Assembly (NCBI GenBank): GCA_030063045.1 | Contig: JAQSEB010000175.1 | Coordinates: forward strand, 124,001-188,000 | Origin: Pratylenchus scribneri | Taxonomy: Eukaryota > Nematoda > Chromadorea > Rhabditida > Pratylenchidae | DNA: 64,000 nucleotides | Direction: 5' to 3' | In this document: positions 11,278-26,300 of the stretch, piece by piece | Layout of the letters: each line of letters begins with the position of its first letter | Numbering within the stretch: position 1 is the stretch's first letter | Notes under the pieces: model-generated | What the model saw: the letters and a program-made list of their open reading frames with translations, nothing else | Database searches by the model: none | What the model was told of the DNA's origin: nothing | Made by a program: the position numbers and the translations under genes

Positions 11278-12920
11278 TTATTAATAAATTTTGATATGTT
11301 TTTATTTGATTATGAGCAACCAAAATCATATATTATCCATATTAAGTAAGAATTGAAATTTGGTTTTAAAAAATAAAGAAATAGCACATAGCCAAATAGC
11401 TTTTGATTAAATTTATTAGCAAATAATCTCTTGATTTGCCCATTAATATCAGGGCAGAGTGCATCAGCCCCGTTATGTTAGAAAATATCTCCATTTTATC
11501 CTTGAAATCCCCTTCCAATAACGTCCCCAAAAAAAAATTCATCATCGTTCCCAGATAACATTTTTATATGGCAAAATTATCATTTATAAATTTGTTCTTT
11601 CATATAGTTAAATGCTCATGTTCATGAAGCATAATGAAAATTCGATGAATAATGATTTGATAAAAATAAAATTGCAATCAAGATCCTTCTTTTACCTCGG
11701 AAAAATTTCGCTATACGCCCAATTAGATGTTGACCCGCTTATGTTAGCGCGAACGTTTATTATTCATTAAGAAATTAACAATTCATCCTACTGTATCCCC
11801 ACTTTTTGCCTAATCAACCTGTCACCCACCTATCAATCAAATATTGCTCCAATCTGCATTTATAAAGCAACCCTTTTGAAACTAGCGTCAAATTAAAAAA
11901 TAAACTTGGATTTTAATTCCATAACAAAATATTCAAATAAATCAATGAATATAATATCTTGAGACTTAAAATAAAAATCTCAATTCTTCTACTTATGAGA
12001 TCGAAATCCCCCATAAGGCACAATTGAATCATTTGGCAATGACAGAATAAAATTCATATGTAAATGAATTTTCTGACATCTCACAATCAATATTTTCCCA
12101 AATTTTTAAATGATATTTCTATTTTTATTGGCATTTGCCATTTTAAATTCATTCGCGCCCTTTTGTAAACATTCCAATAATGCCTACACATTCTCGAATT
12201 TCCTTTGCTAAGTTCAAGCAATTTCGCAAATATTTTGATCTATAAAAGCTCTATTGGTAAAATTGGATCATTTCGCTTTCTACAGGTCAATATTTGACTA
12301 ATTTTCTCTGTCAGTCTGGAATCCAGAGCTATTTTTTACTAAAAATTTTTTCTCTCTTAAGTAAACATTTCTAGTTAAAATTCCTCCACATGTAGCCTTT
12401 TTGGTTTGATTTTTTCTGCTAGACAATTTTGATCAATTTTTTTATTTTGAGACCATTTTTATTGAGCGAATTTATAAAAAGATAGAGAAATTGATGAATA
12501 AATATCGAAAACGATATTTGAATTACTTTGTTGGATTTTTATCAATATTTTATGAAAAAATAATTTCTAAAAATTTCTATTACCATTTTTCAAATAACCT
12601 AAAACCGAGGATTTTTTCAAACCGTAACCGAAAACAGAGTTTGGCAAACCGGTAGAACCGAATACCCCTGTTTAAAAACCGATTAGTCCCGACTCAATAA
12701 TTCCGGCAATGGACTTCTGTTTTCAAATTTCGTCTCCTCCACTCCAAGCAACACTGTGCACACTCATATTTTGTGATCCCCCCCCTTAAGCATCTGAAAA
12801 GAATACAATTTTGGAAAGTTGAAATATAAATAAGATTATTAATAATTTAATAAGATTAAATAGAGTATAAAATCTTAAATTTATATTTTTAAAAATTGTT
12901 TGCATTTGTCTTTTTTCAAG
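11278..12920. other. Intergenic region with a possible promoter
   Basis: No exon with consistent splicing was found. It contains a TATA-like box at 12241-12248 and a degenerate CCG-rich repeat fragment at 12600-12700 (phrases AAACCGAGG, AACCGGTAGAACCG). An undetected 5' exon of the next gene could be here. Confidence 0.4.
12241..12248 (+). promoter_or_regulatory. TATA-like box
   Basis: TATAAAAG, about 690 bp before the first detected exon of the 12.9-kb gene and followed ~30 bp later by a pyrimidine-rich start-like sequence. The first exon it would serve was not identified. Confidence 0.3.
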
Positions 12921-12935
12921 GTGGCACCGAATATT

Positions 12936-15900
12936 ATGAACAAATGGCTAAATATTGGCGTAATGGAAAAGGTTTTAAAAAGTATTTTATTCGCTAATGA
13001 AAATTTCTTTTCAGTATATCCTGACTTTCCAAAAATTCTTACATTGAAAGGGGAAGTGATCTCGTTTATCGGGGACCAGCGAATTTACGAGAAATTCCTA
13101 GCCGCAATAGATGGGTAAATTTAAATTTATGGCTTTGACGGTTATAATATGGATTGGATAATATTTAATTTAAAAAATATTGAAATTGTGGAAAGTTTTG
13201 AAAATGCCGGAAAAATGATTGAAAATGGCAAAAAGTTTATAACGGTTCAGCGAATTGTTCTTATCACCAAACACTATAATAATCGGTAGATCTCATCAAG
13301 TTATGCTTATTGATTTATAATTTGTCATGGTTTGATTAAAATTTATTGTATTAAACTGTGTAAACAATCTTATAGTTTTGGTTCAAAACTATAAATTAAA
13401 ATTGGTTGATAAAAATAATCAATGATGTATCTAGATCTCTCGATTGGGTATATGTTTTAGGTGTTTAGGACAAAACCGCTGAATCATTTAAATTTTTCGG
13501 CATTTCAATGTTTTTATGACAAATTAAATATTTCCCTTTTTATATTTTAATACATAAAAGAATGAATTAAAAATAAATAATATCGCATGAAAAGCCAAAA
13601 AAATAAATAAAAAAAGATGAATTTATAAAAATAGAAAATTTAAAACCACCTTTTCCAAAAATTCACCAATCTTTTCTTCGACTATTAAAATATTATTAGC
13701 AAAATATTTTTCATATTATTATCATAAAAATTTTAAAAATTTTAATTGCTTATGACGACTTAAAAATGGTTTTAAAATTTTTAGAAATTTAAACCGATTC
13801 CCCATGGCTTTCTCTATATTTCCAAACAATTTCTTTTTGTAATTTTTAAAAATCTTTGATAAATTTTCGGATTTGAATTCTCAAGAACGAATTTTCAAAA
13901 TGACTAAAATTTCGGACATTTTATGGTTATTATTTTTATTTTTTATTAAATTCTTCATTTTGTATGATAGATTCTTTTTTGCTATACATTTTGTTTATTA
14001 TACAACTATTTTCTTTAAAAATGTATTTATCTAAAAATTAAGAATCACGCCCGAGCAGTTGCAAACAACGCATTTGGATGAATTGGTTGGCAAGTCCTTC
14101 AGATCCACTAATAAAGAAACTCTACGAGGGGTTATCTTTTAATACTGCCATTTAATTTTTCAAAAATTATAAAATTTAGAAAATAATCTACACAAATAAT
14201 GGAAAAATGTACAAAATGGAAGGCGACAAAAACAATAAATTGGGCCACAGTTCTCCTGTTGCTCAGGCACAATACCCAGTTATTGAAGGATATGGAAAAG
14301 AAATTGTACACAGGTTAATTTGAAAAATGCAACAATTGTAAAAAAAATATTTAAGCTAGAAATTAGAATCTGAAATTTTTAGTCTAAAAATTTTGATTAC
14401 AGAAATTTCCCGCTAACAAATATTTATTTTTTCTACCAGGCAAAAAAATGCAAAAAACTTAAACCTTTTATATATTTTTGGGCCATTATTTTCGTGCATA
14501 TTTTCTTAATTTATGGTCTGAATGTGCCCTATATTTTCTAAAAATATTTTCCAAAAATAAGATCCCCACATGAAATTGTAGGTCTATGTATTATGGACAA
14601 ATCACTTTAATTTTTTAAAATATAATTAATTAGGTTTTAATTCGGGTCAGTTTCAATATTGGAACCTTTTGAAGCTTGAACACATGATATGAATTCAGAA
14701 TCCCTCCCACTTCTGACCATTTTATTTTTTATTCTGTCAATATGATCCATGAGAGTATAATTTCTTTCCTTTATTAGTATTTTGAGCCAAAGTGATGGAA
14801 CTCCAACTAAAAGAGTGATCGACGTGAAGGATCTCATCAAAAATGCCCTCCAGGCTGCATTCGACAATCAAAAAGGGATGGGCGAATTCGATTAATTTTT
14901 AGTTTTCCGTTTTTAATTTCTTGTCCTTTAGGATTATTTAAATAAATATTAACAAAAAAATAATGAATTTCCAAGGAAAATTATTATTTTTTTTTAATAT
15001 TAAATGAGAGAAAAGTTTTAATTTTATTGAATATCAAAATATTAAATTTTTGAAATTTTAGGATTATAAATATTTTTAAAATATTCCTAAGTAATACAAG
15101 GAAAAAAAATTTAAAAGCAATTTATCATAAAAAAATTTTTAAATAAATTTCCCATTAATAAATAGGATATCTGAAAAACGAGGAGGGCATTTGGCCAATT
15201 TCAATTCATCTCGAAATTGATCAAGCTCGAAAAGATCTCTTCAATAGCAAAGTGAATCCGACATTTGAATCAATAGGTCAGAACGAGTATACGAAAAGAA
15301 AGCTGCCACTGGCGCTGGAGAATGCAAGAATTGAAGTAGCTGCACGCAAAGGAAAACTTGAACAAATACTCGAAAAGGAGCACATGCATATAGTAGAAGC
15401 GGAAAGGTCTAAAGGTAATTTATTCAATTTTTATTGTATTATATAGTGATTTTATTTTGTGACAATTGGGAAGAATTAGCAATTAGAAATTAATGGAAAA
15501 TTTTCAATTTTTATAAAATTTTCTATTTGGTTTAAATGGTGTTTCGCTTGAATTGAGTGTGTCTATTCCAAAACCTAGTAAGCCTAAAAACTATATATTT
15601 TAATTAATTAGTAGTGATTAATATGCAAAAAATTCTTTGAAAAAACAGAAAATTTGGCAAATTGATATTCACAACTGTCTTGATTTCATTATACATGTCA
15701 AAAAAATTATAAAAATCCCAAAACTCATTTTGTTTTTTAATAAAATTCGGATTAAAATCTCTTCTATTCAATAATTAAAGGGATTTACTGTTATATGTAA
15801 TCGATTTATTTACTTTTGGACAATAAAATCATAGGTAAACTATAAGTTTACATATTTTTGATTTGCCAAATTTTTAGCATAATTTATCTTCTGGATTTAT

Positions 15901-17024
15901 GTATAATTGACCATTGAATCTAATATTTTTCCTAATCTACTAGAAATCGAACGGTACGGGATTCGACCGGGATTTTTCGGGAATCCCATATCGAAGTACT
16001 GAATGAAAATTATTTTGATTTTTCGGTACCCGGTACCGAAATTTTTCGGGATCCCTTACCGTGGTACCGATTAATGAGCTGTGCTGAATTCTATTAGATG
16101 CTATGAATTAAAAAGATCACAAATATCTGAAAATTCATATTTTGGCAACAGTCCCGATTGTGAAATTTAGGAATTGATCAACATCAACAGCAAGAATCAT
16201 CATTGCCATTGGCAACGGCAATGCCATCTCCGTCAAAGCAAGTGGACAAAGGACAAGGCGAATCGAAAAAGGGTATTTTTAATTTCATAAAAATTAAAAC
16301 ATTTTAAAAAATTAAAAATATAAGGTCAATCATCAAAGATGAGCAGTGGAATACTTGATAGCGCAAAGACGGTGATTGCTCCTGTACTTGGAGGACTCAT
16401 AGGAGGTGCTCTCACAGGAGGTCCTATGTTGCTCGAGACTTCAGCTGGGACTGGGACAAGTGCTTCTTTTAGTTCAGCTTCTTCAGTAGCAGCAAAATCG
16501 GGTGTCCAACAATTGGCAAGCAAAGGATTGGAGAAAATTACAGACGAAGCAGTAGAAAAAGCTGCTGATGGTTGGTTTATATTGTATATTACTTATATAT
16601 TGAGGATAGTATTTTTAACAAAATTAATTTTAAATATCTTTATTTTAATTAATAATGCTTGTTATATTGCAAATTATTTTGTATCAAATTTGCTATTGAT
16701 TTGTTTTTTTAGCTTTAATTTGGTAAAAATTTTTCTGCATTGCAAGTGCACAACAATATTCAACCATTCCAACAAATGCCCAACAGCAATATTAGGCCAT
16801 TTCAAGTGCACAACAATATTCAACCATTCCAACAAATGCCCAACAACAATATTCGGCCATTTCAAGTGCCCAACAACAATATTCGGCCATTTCAAGTGCA
16901 CAACAACAATATTCAACCATTCCAACAAATGCCCAACAACAATAAACAATTAGATGACGCCAATGCTAATTGGAAATTTGTGCCGTTTCCCAACGATTTT
17001 TTTCTCGTTCGGCGTCTTCCTTGA
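12936..17024 (+). CDS. Unrecognised multi-exon gene
   Basis: Function unknown. Exons: 12936-13114 (or from ATG 12944 with a 43-bp intron to 13015), 14043-14130, 14180-14313, 14778-14881, 15166-15414, 16171-16272, 16325-16570, 16747-17024; about 459 aa in this joining. The fourth exon otherwise ends at TAA 14893-14895, giving a 172-aa protein; joining to the next exon needs a weak GC donor at 14882, so this could be two genes or isoforms. Visible parts: FPKILTLKGEVISFIGDQRI; a charged helical region (RKLPLALENARIEVAARKGK); a Gly-rich hydrophobic stretch (VIAPVLGGLIGGALTGGP) that could insert in a membrane; a tail of tandem repeats of the type NNNIRPFQV and IQPFQQMP (16749-16945). The 5' end is uncertain. 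Confidence 0.5.
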
Positions 17025-17374
17025 TGCAAAAGAAAAAAAATGAAATTTATTTGAACGAATAAAAATTATTTGAAGAAATATTTTCGGCATAAATAAAAGA
17101 TATTTGATATAATTGTTTTAAATCGAAAGAATGGACTAGGATGACACCAAATAACAAACATTTTCCTTGCGTGCAGAAGAAAACGAAAATTTTTTTCATT
17201 CATTTTTAATTTTGTAAAATTAAAAATTTCAAAAACTCCTCTCTACGTTTATTTAATAAACTTTATAAATTATATTCTGTATAACAGAAATAATTTTCAT
17301 TTTTGAATAAATAGGAAATGTGCTGGGTTAATGAATAAATTATTTGATTATAAATAATTTTGATATCATTTTTT

Positions 17375-20300
17375 TCACATTCTTCTCCTTGTTGGTTCAT
17401 ATGGTGAAGATGATCGGCCATTGCCATTTGCATTGTCATGAATTGGCGGAGTTCTTTGGGCGCCCGGATTTTGTCGATAGAATTCAAATTTTAATAAATT
17501 TAAAGTTTTTTCCAATTCCCGAATTTTTTCGTTGTCCAAATCCACACTGGGCTTCAGTGTTTCGAGTCTTGAATGAAATTAAAATAAATTATAAATTTTT
17601 TTTGGAAATTCCTAAACTGCGATGGGAAAAATTATTTTCTCTTTTTTAAGGGAAAATATTAATTTACCCAAAAAATAATTAATTTACCAAATTTTATTTG
17701 TGTCGAAAAATATTATATTTTTGAGGCCAAATAAGTTGGCCATAACTAGGTATTAGGGCTCAGGGTTAGGTTCAGGGTAGTATAGGATTAAGGGCAATTG
17801 ATTAGGAAATCCTAAAGAAGTCTGATTTGGCCAAGTTATATGGCCTCAAAAATGATTATTTTTTAGACAGGAAAAATTTAGGCAAATTAATTTTTTTTGG
17901 GCAAATTAATAACTCCTTTTTTAATATTTAATTGTGTATATATAAATTTATAAAATAATTTATTTAATCATTTTCATTAAAATTCGATATTTTAGTGTTA
18001 AAAAATTATTTAATTGTACAAATTAAATGGATTAAGTCAGAAATAATTTGTTCTTTATTGACTAATAAACTGCAAATATTATTTTACAAAATTTAATATT
18101 AATTAAAGTTAATATAAAACTAATTTAAATATTTTTGTGTCTGTTGTAATATTAAGTTTTAGATTTTTCTAGGACTAAAATTCGAATTTAAATAATTAAA
18201 CTTAATCCTTTCGGGTACCTTTGCAATCTAGTTTCAATGTCGAAGTCAATTTTCTGTTTCAGGCCATCCGCCCTTTCTTTTAAGCCTCCAATTCCCACAA
18301 TATTTTGCTCTAAATGTTTCAATTCCCTTTCCATAGTTTGCATTTTTTGCAATTGTTGTACAGAATTGCCCATTCGATTCATTTGAATTTGGAATGCTTC
18401 CAATTCCTTCAATTTTGCATCCAAATGGTCCAATTTTGATAAATCTCCTGTTAGGTTCTGAAAATTATTTTTTAATTTTTAATATATTTTTAAAATTAAA
18501 TTTATTTTTTTTTTCATAAAATCAAAAATTTTAATAAATTATTATCTCTTTTTTTAAATCCCTTATTTTTTAAATATTAATCAATTAATTAAGCCAATCA
18601 ATGTTTTAATTTGTCAAAATAATTGAAAATTTTTTTTTCATTTATTTAAGTCGAAAAGTTTTGATATGGCCATATTTTATATCCAAGAAATCAAAAATAT
18701 TTTCCTTTATCGAATCAGGAATTTTTTCTTCAATTAATTTAAATAATAATTAATAAAATTTAAAAATTTTACTTACCTGAATTCTGGCCATTTGAAGGCG
18801 AAGGCTATTTAAATTTTGCATATCCCTTTCTAACAGATCCAATTTGGCCAATTTTTGTTGTATTTCAATTTGTCTTGGATCCAATGGATTTACAGCTCCA
18901 TTTCTTTGTAAATGTTGCAATAAGTTGCCCATTTGATGCAATTGACTTTGTATTGCTTCCAATTCCTTCAATTTTGAATCCAAAATGTCCAATTTGGATA
19001 AATCTAGGTTCTAAAAAATTTTAAAAATAATTTTATTTTTTTTTCATTTTTTAAATTTAATTATGAAAAAATAAATTTCAAAAAAATTTTTTCGAAAATA
19101 ATTAAGAATTTTTAAATTTTTCCCATTTATTATAACTTTTAAAAATTAATAAATAGACAAAATTTAATGGGCATAAAAGTCGAAAAATATTTTTTAGTAA
19201 TTATAATTTTTAAATTAATACAATTAATAAATGTAATTAATTAGAAAAATTGTTCCATACTTGAATTCTGCCCATTTGCATGCGAAGGGCATTTAAATTT
19301 TGTACATCCCTTTCCAATAAATCCAATTTGGTCAATTTTTGTTGCATTTCAATTTGACTTGGATCCAATGGATTTACAACAGCATTTCCACCATTTCTTT
19401 GTAAATTCTTCAACTCTCTGTCAATTTGTTCAATTTTTTGTAAATATTGAACTAAGTTGCCCATTTGATGCATTTGATATCGGAATGAGTCTAATTCTTT
19501 CAATTTTGCATCCAAATTGTCCAATTTTGACAAATCGCCTGCCAGATTCTAAAATTTTTTTAATTTTTAATATATTTTTAAAATTTAAATTTTTTCATTT
19601 TTAAACTTATTTTAATTAAATTAAAATAAATTTTAAAAAATTTAAATTATTTACATTTTGGAAATTATTTATTCATACTATAATTATGATAAATTTATTA
19701 AGTCAATCAAAATTTGATTTTGCATAGATAGCAATTAGAATTTTTTTTTGAAAATTTAGACTTATTTAAATTCTAAAACTTCATCAATTTTATACCAAAA
19801 AAGATTAATTAAGAAAATAAATTTTTCCAAAAAGATGTAATTAATTCGAATACTTGAACTCTGTTCATTTGAAGGCGAAGTGCATTTAAATTTTGTACAT
19901 CTCTTTCCAGCAAATCCAATTTGGCCAATTTTTGTTGTATTTCAATTTGTCTTGGATCCAATGGATTTACTGCTCCATTTCTTTGTAAATGTTGTAATAA
20001 ATTTCCCATGTGATGCATTTGATTTTGAATTGTTTCTAATTCTTTCAATTTTGCATCCAAATGGTCCAATTTTGACAAATCAAGATTCTAAAAAATATTT
20101 TTTAAATTGTTATTTTAAAAATTTTTTTATCATTTTCTACCTTAATAAAAGAAAACTAAATTTGAAAAATTTAATAAATTAATTATACTAATCAATATTT
20201 GAATTTGTGAGGATAACAATTAATGATTTTTTAAAATTTTTCTCTTCTAAAAATTCATCAATATGGTCAATTCTTTTGGGCTAAAAAAATAGAAAAACTA

Positions 20301-23300
20301 GTAAATTAGAGTTTTTAAATATATTTAATAATTCGAAAAATTCAAAATTGTTCTATACTTGAATTCTTCCCATTTGAAGCCTTAGGGTATTCAAATTTTG
20401 CACATCCCTTTCCAGCAAATCCAATTTGGCCAATTTTTGTTGCATTTCAATTTGTCTCGGATCCAATGGATTAATATTGGCATTTACACCATTTCTTTGT
20501 AAATTCTTCATATCTCTATCAATTTGTTCAATTTTTTGCAATTTTCCATGCACATCATTGAATTTGAGCGCATCATGTTGTGTTTGCATTGCATTTAATT
20601 TTTGATTGGCCAATGTGAATTTGTTCAGGGCATCCTCCATTTCTTTCCTAAAGAAAAATTAAAAATTTTGCAGAAATTTTCCAAAATTTTTTAAATTCTT
20701 AATTCAAATAAAATTTACAAATAGAGAAATATGGCAAAAAATATTAGAAAATAACAAAATTTTTAATGTTATTATATTTTTTAATATTTTTTTTCGATAA
20801 ATTTTTAAAGAAATAAAACGTAAAAAAAGTCATATTATTGTTACAAATTTGTCTCTAGCCTTCCTTATAAAACTACTAATAAAATGCGATAATATTATTT
20901 TGCCGAAAGATTTAAATAGTTTTGCCGAGAAAATAAATTATTTTGTCGAGAGATCAGTTTTTTGAATATAGCTCTTTTGATTTGATCCTAGACCCATAAA
21001 TCTTATGCCTTTTATATAGATCTCATCGAGGCGTGTCGACCGTCGATTGATCTATAGTTTGTCCGGGTTTGGCCAAAATTAAAGCTATTAAACCCTCTAA
21101 ACAATATTTTTGTTTTGGTTTATAACTCTTAATTATGTTATGGACAAAAGAAGGCGATTTAATAAAAAAAAGTATTTTCTTATTTATTTTATACTGCAAT
21201 TTTGCGGAGAAAAAAAAGCCTTTTTTCTTCTTTCTCTCCATTTTGAAAAAGAGAAGAAAAATAAATGAAAGAGAGTGCATTGAGCCGAATTGGCTGCTGC
21301 TTCAGTTCATCTGCTTCCCATTCATTTTTTTCTAGCCTCAATCCATATTAAAACCAATGAAATTGAAGCAGCAATTGTGTCTAACCCTTCTCTTTACTCA
21401 GTTAAAGATGGACGGTTTACGTTTCTCTAACTTACCAATTTTTGGAACGGGGGAAGATCCGGAATTCCCCCTTAAAATATTTATTGTGAACAATTTCAGT
21501 TGGCTTTAATTTTTATAGTCTATCTTAATGCTATTAAAATTCAAATACAAACACTTTTCTATGACCAAATTTTAAAGTTCACTGATTTATGATTTTTTGA
21601 TAAAATGTTTAAATAAATTAATTATTATTTCATTTAAATCCAAACAATCAATTTAAAATAAATCCGCTAATTAGTAATTTACCTGACAATGTACAATTGG
21701 TGCCAATCCTTTTTGAAATTTTCAAATTCCTTCATTTGTTTTTCCATTCTAAAATTATGTTCCACCATTTTTTGGCTAATTTCACTCAAATTTTGTGCGT
21801 CATTTGTCCTTGGCATTTGATTATTTTGTGCTTGCATTGTGTTAAATTGGAATTGAAGGCCATCAATTTTAGTGGCAATATCACGTAATGTGCCATATTT
21901 TTTTGCATCCTCGTGGAATTGATTTATGGTGAATAATTGGACTTGTAAATCGTCCAAATTTTTCAATTTACCTAAAAAATTAATTTAAATAATTTTAGAT
22001 TTTTTAAACGCAAAATTTGGAAAAAAAATTACTATTTAAAAAAATTAAATGAAAAAATCTAAAAAATTATTTAAATAGTTAATTAAATTTTAATTAAATT
22101 AATAAAAATATTCGAAATTTACATAAAAAAATAATTTAGAAATTTGTTAACTAAAAATTATTTAAATAATTAATTAATTTTTAATTAATATTAATAAAAA
22201 TATTAGAAAATTGCTTGAATAATTTAAAAATTTGTCCTATTTCAATTTCATCCTTATTAATTTAATTTTTAATAAAAATTTTGATTTTTGGCATAAATAA
22301 AGGTAAAAAATGAAAAAAAAAAGTTGGGGGATCCAGCTGCTTTATCGGCCACACCGCCCCCCACCTCCCCCCTCCCGCCCCCGGGCTATTCTTGCGGACC
22401 CGGGGGCGGGAGGGGGGAGGTGGGGGGCGGTGTGGCCGACAACGGCCCGAAGCTCTTTTTCCTCTGCTCCACTGAATCCCACAGCAATGGAAAATGACCA
22501 CTCGCTTATATAGGAATAGCCCAATTCTGGGGGTAATTTTGTGTGGGAAGCAGGCAATAGGAGGAAATAAAACTAAAAGAAGGGAGACAATTCATCGCAG
22601 TCTATCACCAACACTCGCATTTCTTTATCCTCCACCAATGGATGACCCACTTTTTCATTTTCAGTCATTTTTGTAATATATTGCCTACCTATTGTGTGTA
22701 GTGAAAAATAAATCATCAGCTATTTTTCAAGTTAAAGCTTTAATGGATATAATTGGCTCAAAATTGGCCGAAATATTTTGCAAAAAATGTCCAATTTTGG
22801 CTTAATTTGTCACTTTTTGTTATAATTTTTCCTTTTTTATACCAAATTCACCAATTATTTATAATATTTCCCTAGCCTAAACCTAAGAATCAGTGCTATA
22901 CATATGTGTAAAATTTATTAAAATTAAAATCGATATTCACTTGAAAAATTAATTTGTTGTACTAAATTATATATATGAAAAATTTTGCACCCAATTTTCT
23001 AGAATTGACAATTTAAATTAATTTTAAATTATATTTTTAAAAAAATTTTAATTAAACTTAAATTCCACAAACTCACCCAAAATTTTCTCCATTTGGTTGA
23101 ATTTCATGCGCATTTCATCCCAATTTTTTGTCAATGATTGAACGGCAAATTGTGTTTGCGCTTTTTGTGTCTGCATTTCGGTTTCAATGCCGGTCATTCT
23201 TGTCAAAAAGTCGTTCAAATTTTTAAAATTATTCATTTGTAATTTCAATGGATAAAGTGCCTGATATTCATCCTCCAACATTTTTAGACTTGCAGGAATT

Positions 23301-26300
23301 TGTTTCAATTCATCCAATTTTCGTAATTCAACCTCTAAAGTTTGCAATTTATGCAAATTTTGTTGCAAATTAGCTTAATTTGGTAAATGTTTATTATTAA
23401 ATTTTTTATTAAATAAATTTTAGATTAAATTTGCCAAATTTTTAAACTCTGATGGGTCAAAAAAATTTCCATCCATGCTAAAAAAATTGCTAAATCTCTG
23501 TCGGAATCTCCGAATAGATACAATTTTGGCCTTGCTCGGCCAATTTAATTGTTGTTAAATTAGATATTATTTTTTAAAATTTTTTATGGCATTTTTCTTT
23601 TTAAAATGACACAAAATTAATAATTTGAAGATTTTTCCTTTTACGAAATTTATTTAGAAAATTTTATTCAATTTTTGTAGTAATTTTTGGCAAAAAATAT
23701 AATAAAAATAGTAAAATGTAATTTTTCAAAGTCTTAAATATTAAATTAATTAAAAAGTTTGAAGAAATTAAAAATTACAATTTCCATGAATAATAAAAAA
23801 TGAAAGATCGAAAATATTACCAGAATTTGCTCCATAAATGTCCAAATTTTTCTGCTTCTTCTCCAATTCTTTCACGCTCCATTCCATCTCATCTTGTTTC
23901 ATTTTCATTGGCTCCATTTGCCGCATTCTATCCTCAAACAATTTCAATTTGTTAGAAATTTCAATAAAATTTTCATTTCCAACATTTCCCCCAACACCCC
24001 TTTGTCCATGCAATAATTGATCCAATTTGTCTTCCAATGTTTTTGTGCGCGTTGGCAAATTCGCATATTCCAATGTGGTAACTTTTTGGGGCAAATGTTC
24101 CAAATTATTCATTTGTGCTAAAATTGTTTGCATATGCTTGTTCACACTGTAGAAGGATTTACTATAAAATTTTTAAAATTAATTATATTAAAAAATTCAA
24201 TTAATTATTTTATACAAAATCTAAAAATAGTGTACAAAAAAATGAAATTTTTTTTTATAATTTATCGAAATTCAAAATTTCTTGATTTATTAAAAAAAGA
24301 AAAAATTTTTAAAGAAAGTAAAAAATAAAAAAAATTTTAAATATTAATATTTTATTTAATTTAAATCAAAATCATTAAATGATATGATTTAATTAAAAGA
24401 TAAATTTTTCCTTCTTTTGATAAATTTTTAAATTAATCAAAATCAAAAAATTCTAAAATTTTATTTAATATTTAAGTTCAATTTTTGGTATCAATTTTTT
24501 ACTTAAAAATGCAATTGCCTTATTTGTAATAATTTTTATTCCTTTTTAAAATTTTTATTTTAAAATTATCACCTAAAATCATTTTCCAATATTTTGACTT
24601 TTTCATCAATTCCATTTTGCTTTGTTTCAATCCATTTTTTATTGTCCGCCATTGAATTTTCCAATACAATTATTCGATTTACAAATCCATTTAAATTATG
24701 TGCTTTTTTCAATTCTTCTTCCAATTGTTGGATTTGACGAAAATCCGCCGCCAATCTATCAAAATTGCGCATTCCGGCCTGAACAAATCACAAATTAATT
24801 AATTAAAATTTTTAATTTAAAAATATAAAAATTTAAAAAATTTACTTGAAATTCATTAAATTTCTTGGCAATTTCGGTCAAATCTCTGTGTGCCACCTTC
24901 GTTTGTGCCACAAAATGTTCAAAATCGCCAAATTGTTTGAATTTTAATTCCATTGATTTTTGTCCTCTATTCAATTCGTCAATGGCCATTTGTTGTACAT
25001 CAATTGTGCGGTTTTTGTTCTCCAATGTTAGAATGCGATTTTGAATTTGTTCAAAACCACCATGCATTCGCAAATCATTTTCCAACTTTCGCAATCTTTG
25101 CAATTCTACGCCTTAATTAGGAAAATTAAATGGAATTTTTGATTTTATTCTATTTTAATTTCAATCGAATTTTTTCGCCAAAATAAATTAATATTATTTT
25201 CAGAATATTAAAGGATTAATATGGCAAAAGGATTTTAAATAAAATTTTTATATCCGTGTATCAAAAAAAATATTTTTTGTACCAAAAAATATTAACTTTT
25301 CAAAAAAAGTTATGGAATTATTGTTGATTTATTAATTTCAAAGAAAAAATTTTTTTTAATTATTTTTTATTTTGATATTTTTCTTCAATAATAAAATTCG
25401 AGAAATAAGAATTCAATTTTCTTTTTAAATTATTTCCAAAAATAATATTAAATTAGATATGAACGCAAAATATAATTTGGAAAATTTTCTATAGCTAAAT
25501 AATTATTTTGAACTGATTTTTGAATACTAAATTTCAGTAGAGAAATATTTTTCGATTTTTTTCAAATAATTCCTAGGCTCTATCTAAAAAATTTAATCTA
25601 ATATTAAATGATAATTTTCTATTAATGCAATATGATTTTTCGGAAAATAAATGCCAATATTTAATCATTTAATATTTTAATAAATTTGAGAAAATTTCAA
25701 GAACAAATAACAAAAATGCACCCAAATTGTCCATTCCATTGAGCAATTGTTCCAATTTATGAATGCGCAAAGTCCTCTCGGTCATTGCATTTTCCAACAA
25801 TTTTACACTGTTTTCCATCCTGTCTAATGATTCAATTTGTGGCCATATTTGCCCCAATTTGGCCAATCTCAGTCGATGTGGTTCCACCAATTGTTGAATG
25901 CTTTTAATTTCTTCATCCAATTTTTCCACTGCCAAAATTCGTCGATTCCAATTTTGCATGGCATTTTCGACTGCTTGAAGTCGATGGTCAAAATCGGCCT
26001 TTAATTGGGTGTTGGCCAATTTTAAAATGTTTAATTCGGTAGAAATTGAATGCATTTGGGTTAACATTTGTTCAGAATTGCCATGTTGTCCAATTTGCAT
26101 TTTTAAACTTAAAAATGGTGAAAGAAATTATTTAAATTTAAAAAAGGAAAAATAAATTAAAAAGTATAATTCTAATTAATTTCTAAAATATTGAATAAAT
26201 TCAAAAATTTAAAATTTTATTTTATTAATTTATAAAATATTAAATTCTTAAGTGTTTAATATATATTTAATATTCATATAATTTAGATGGGATAAAATGA

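Noticed and set aside
22262..22557. Pro/Arg-rich ORFs on both strands
   Set aside because: They read through the GC-rich perfect hairpin; the symmetry of the sequence creates them.
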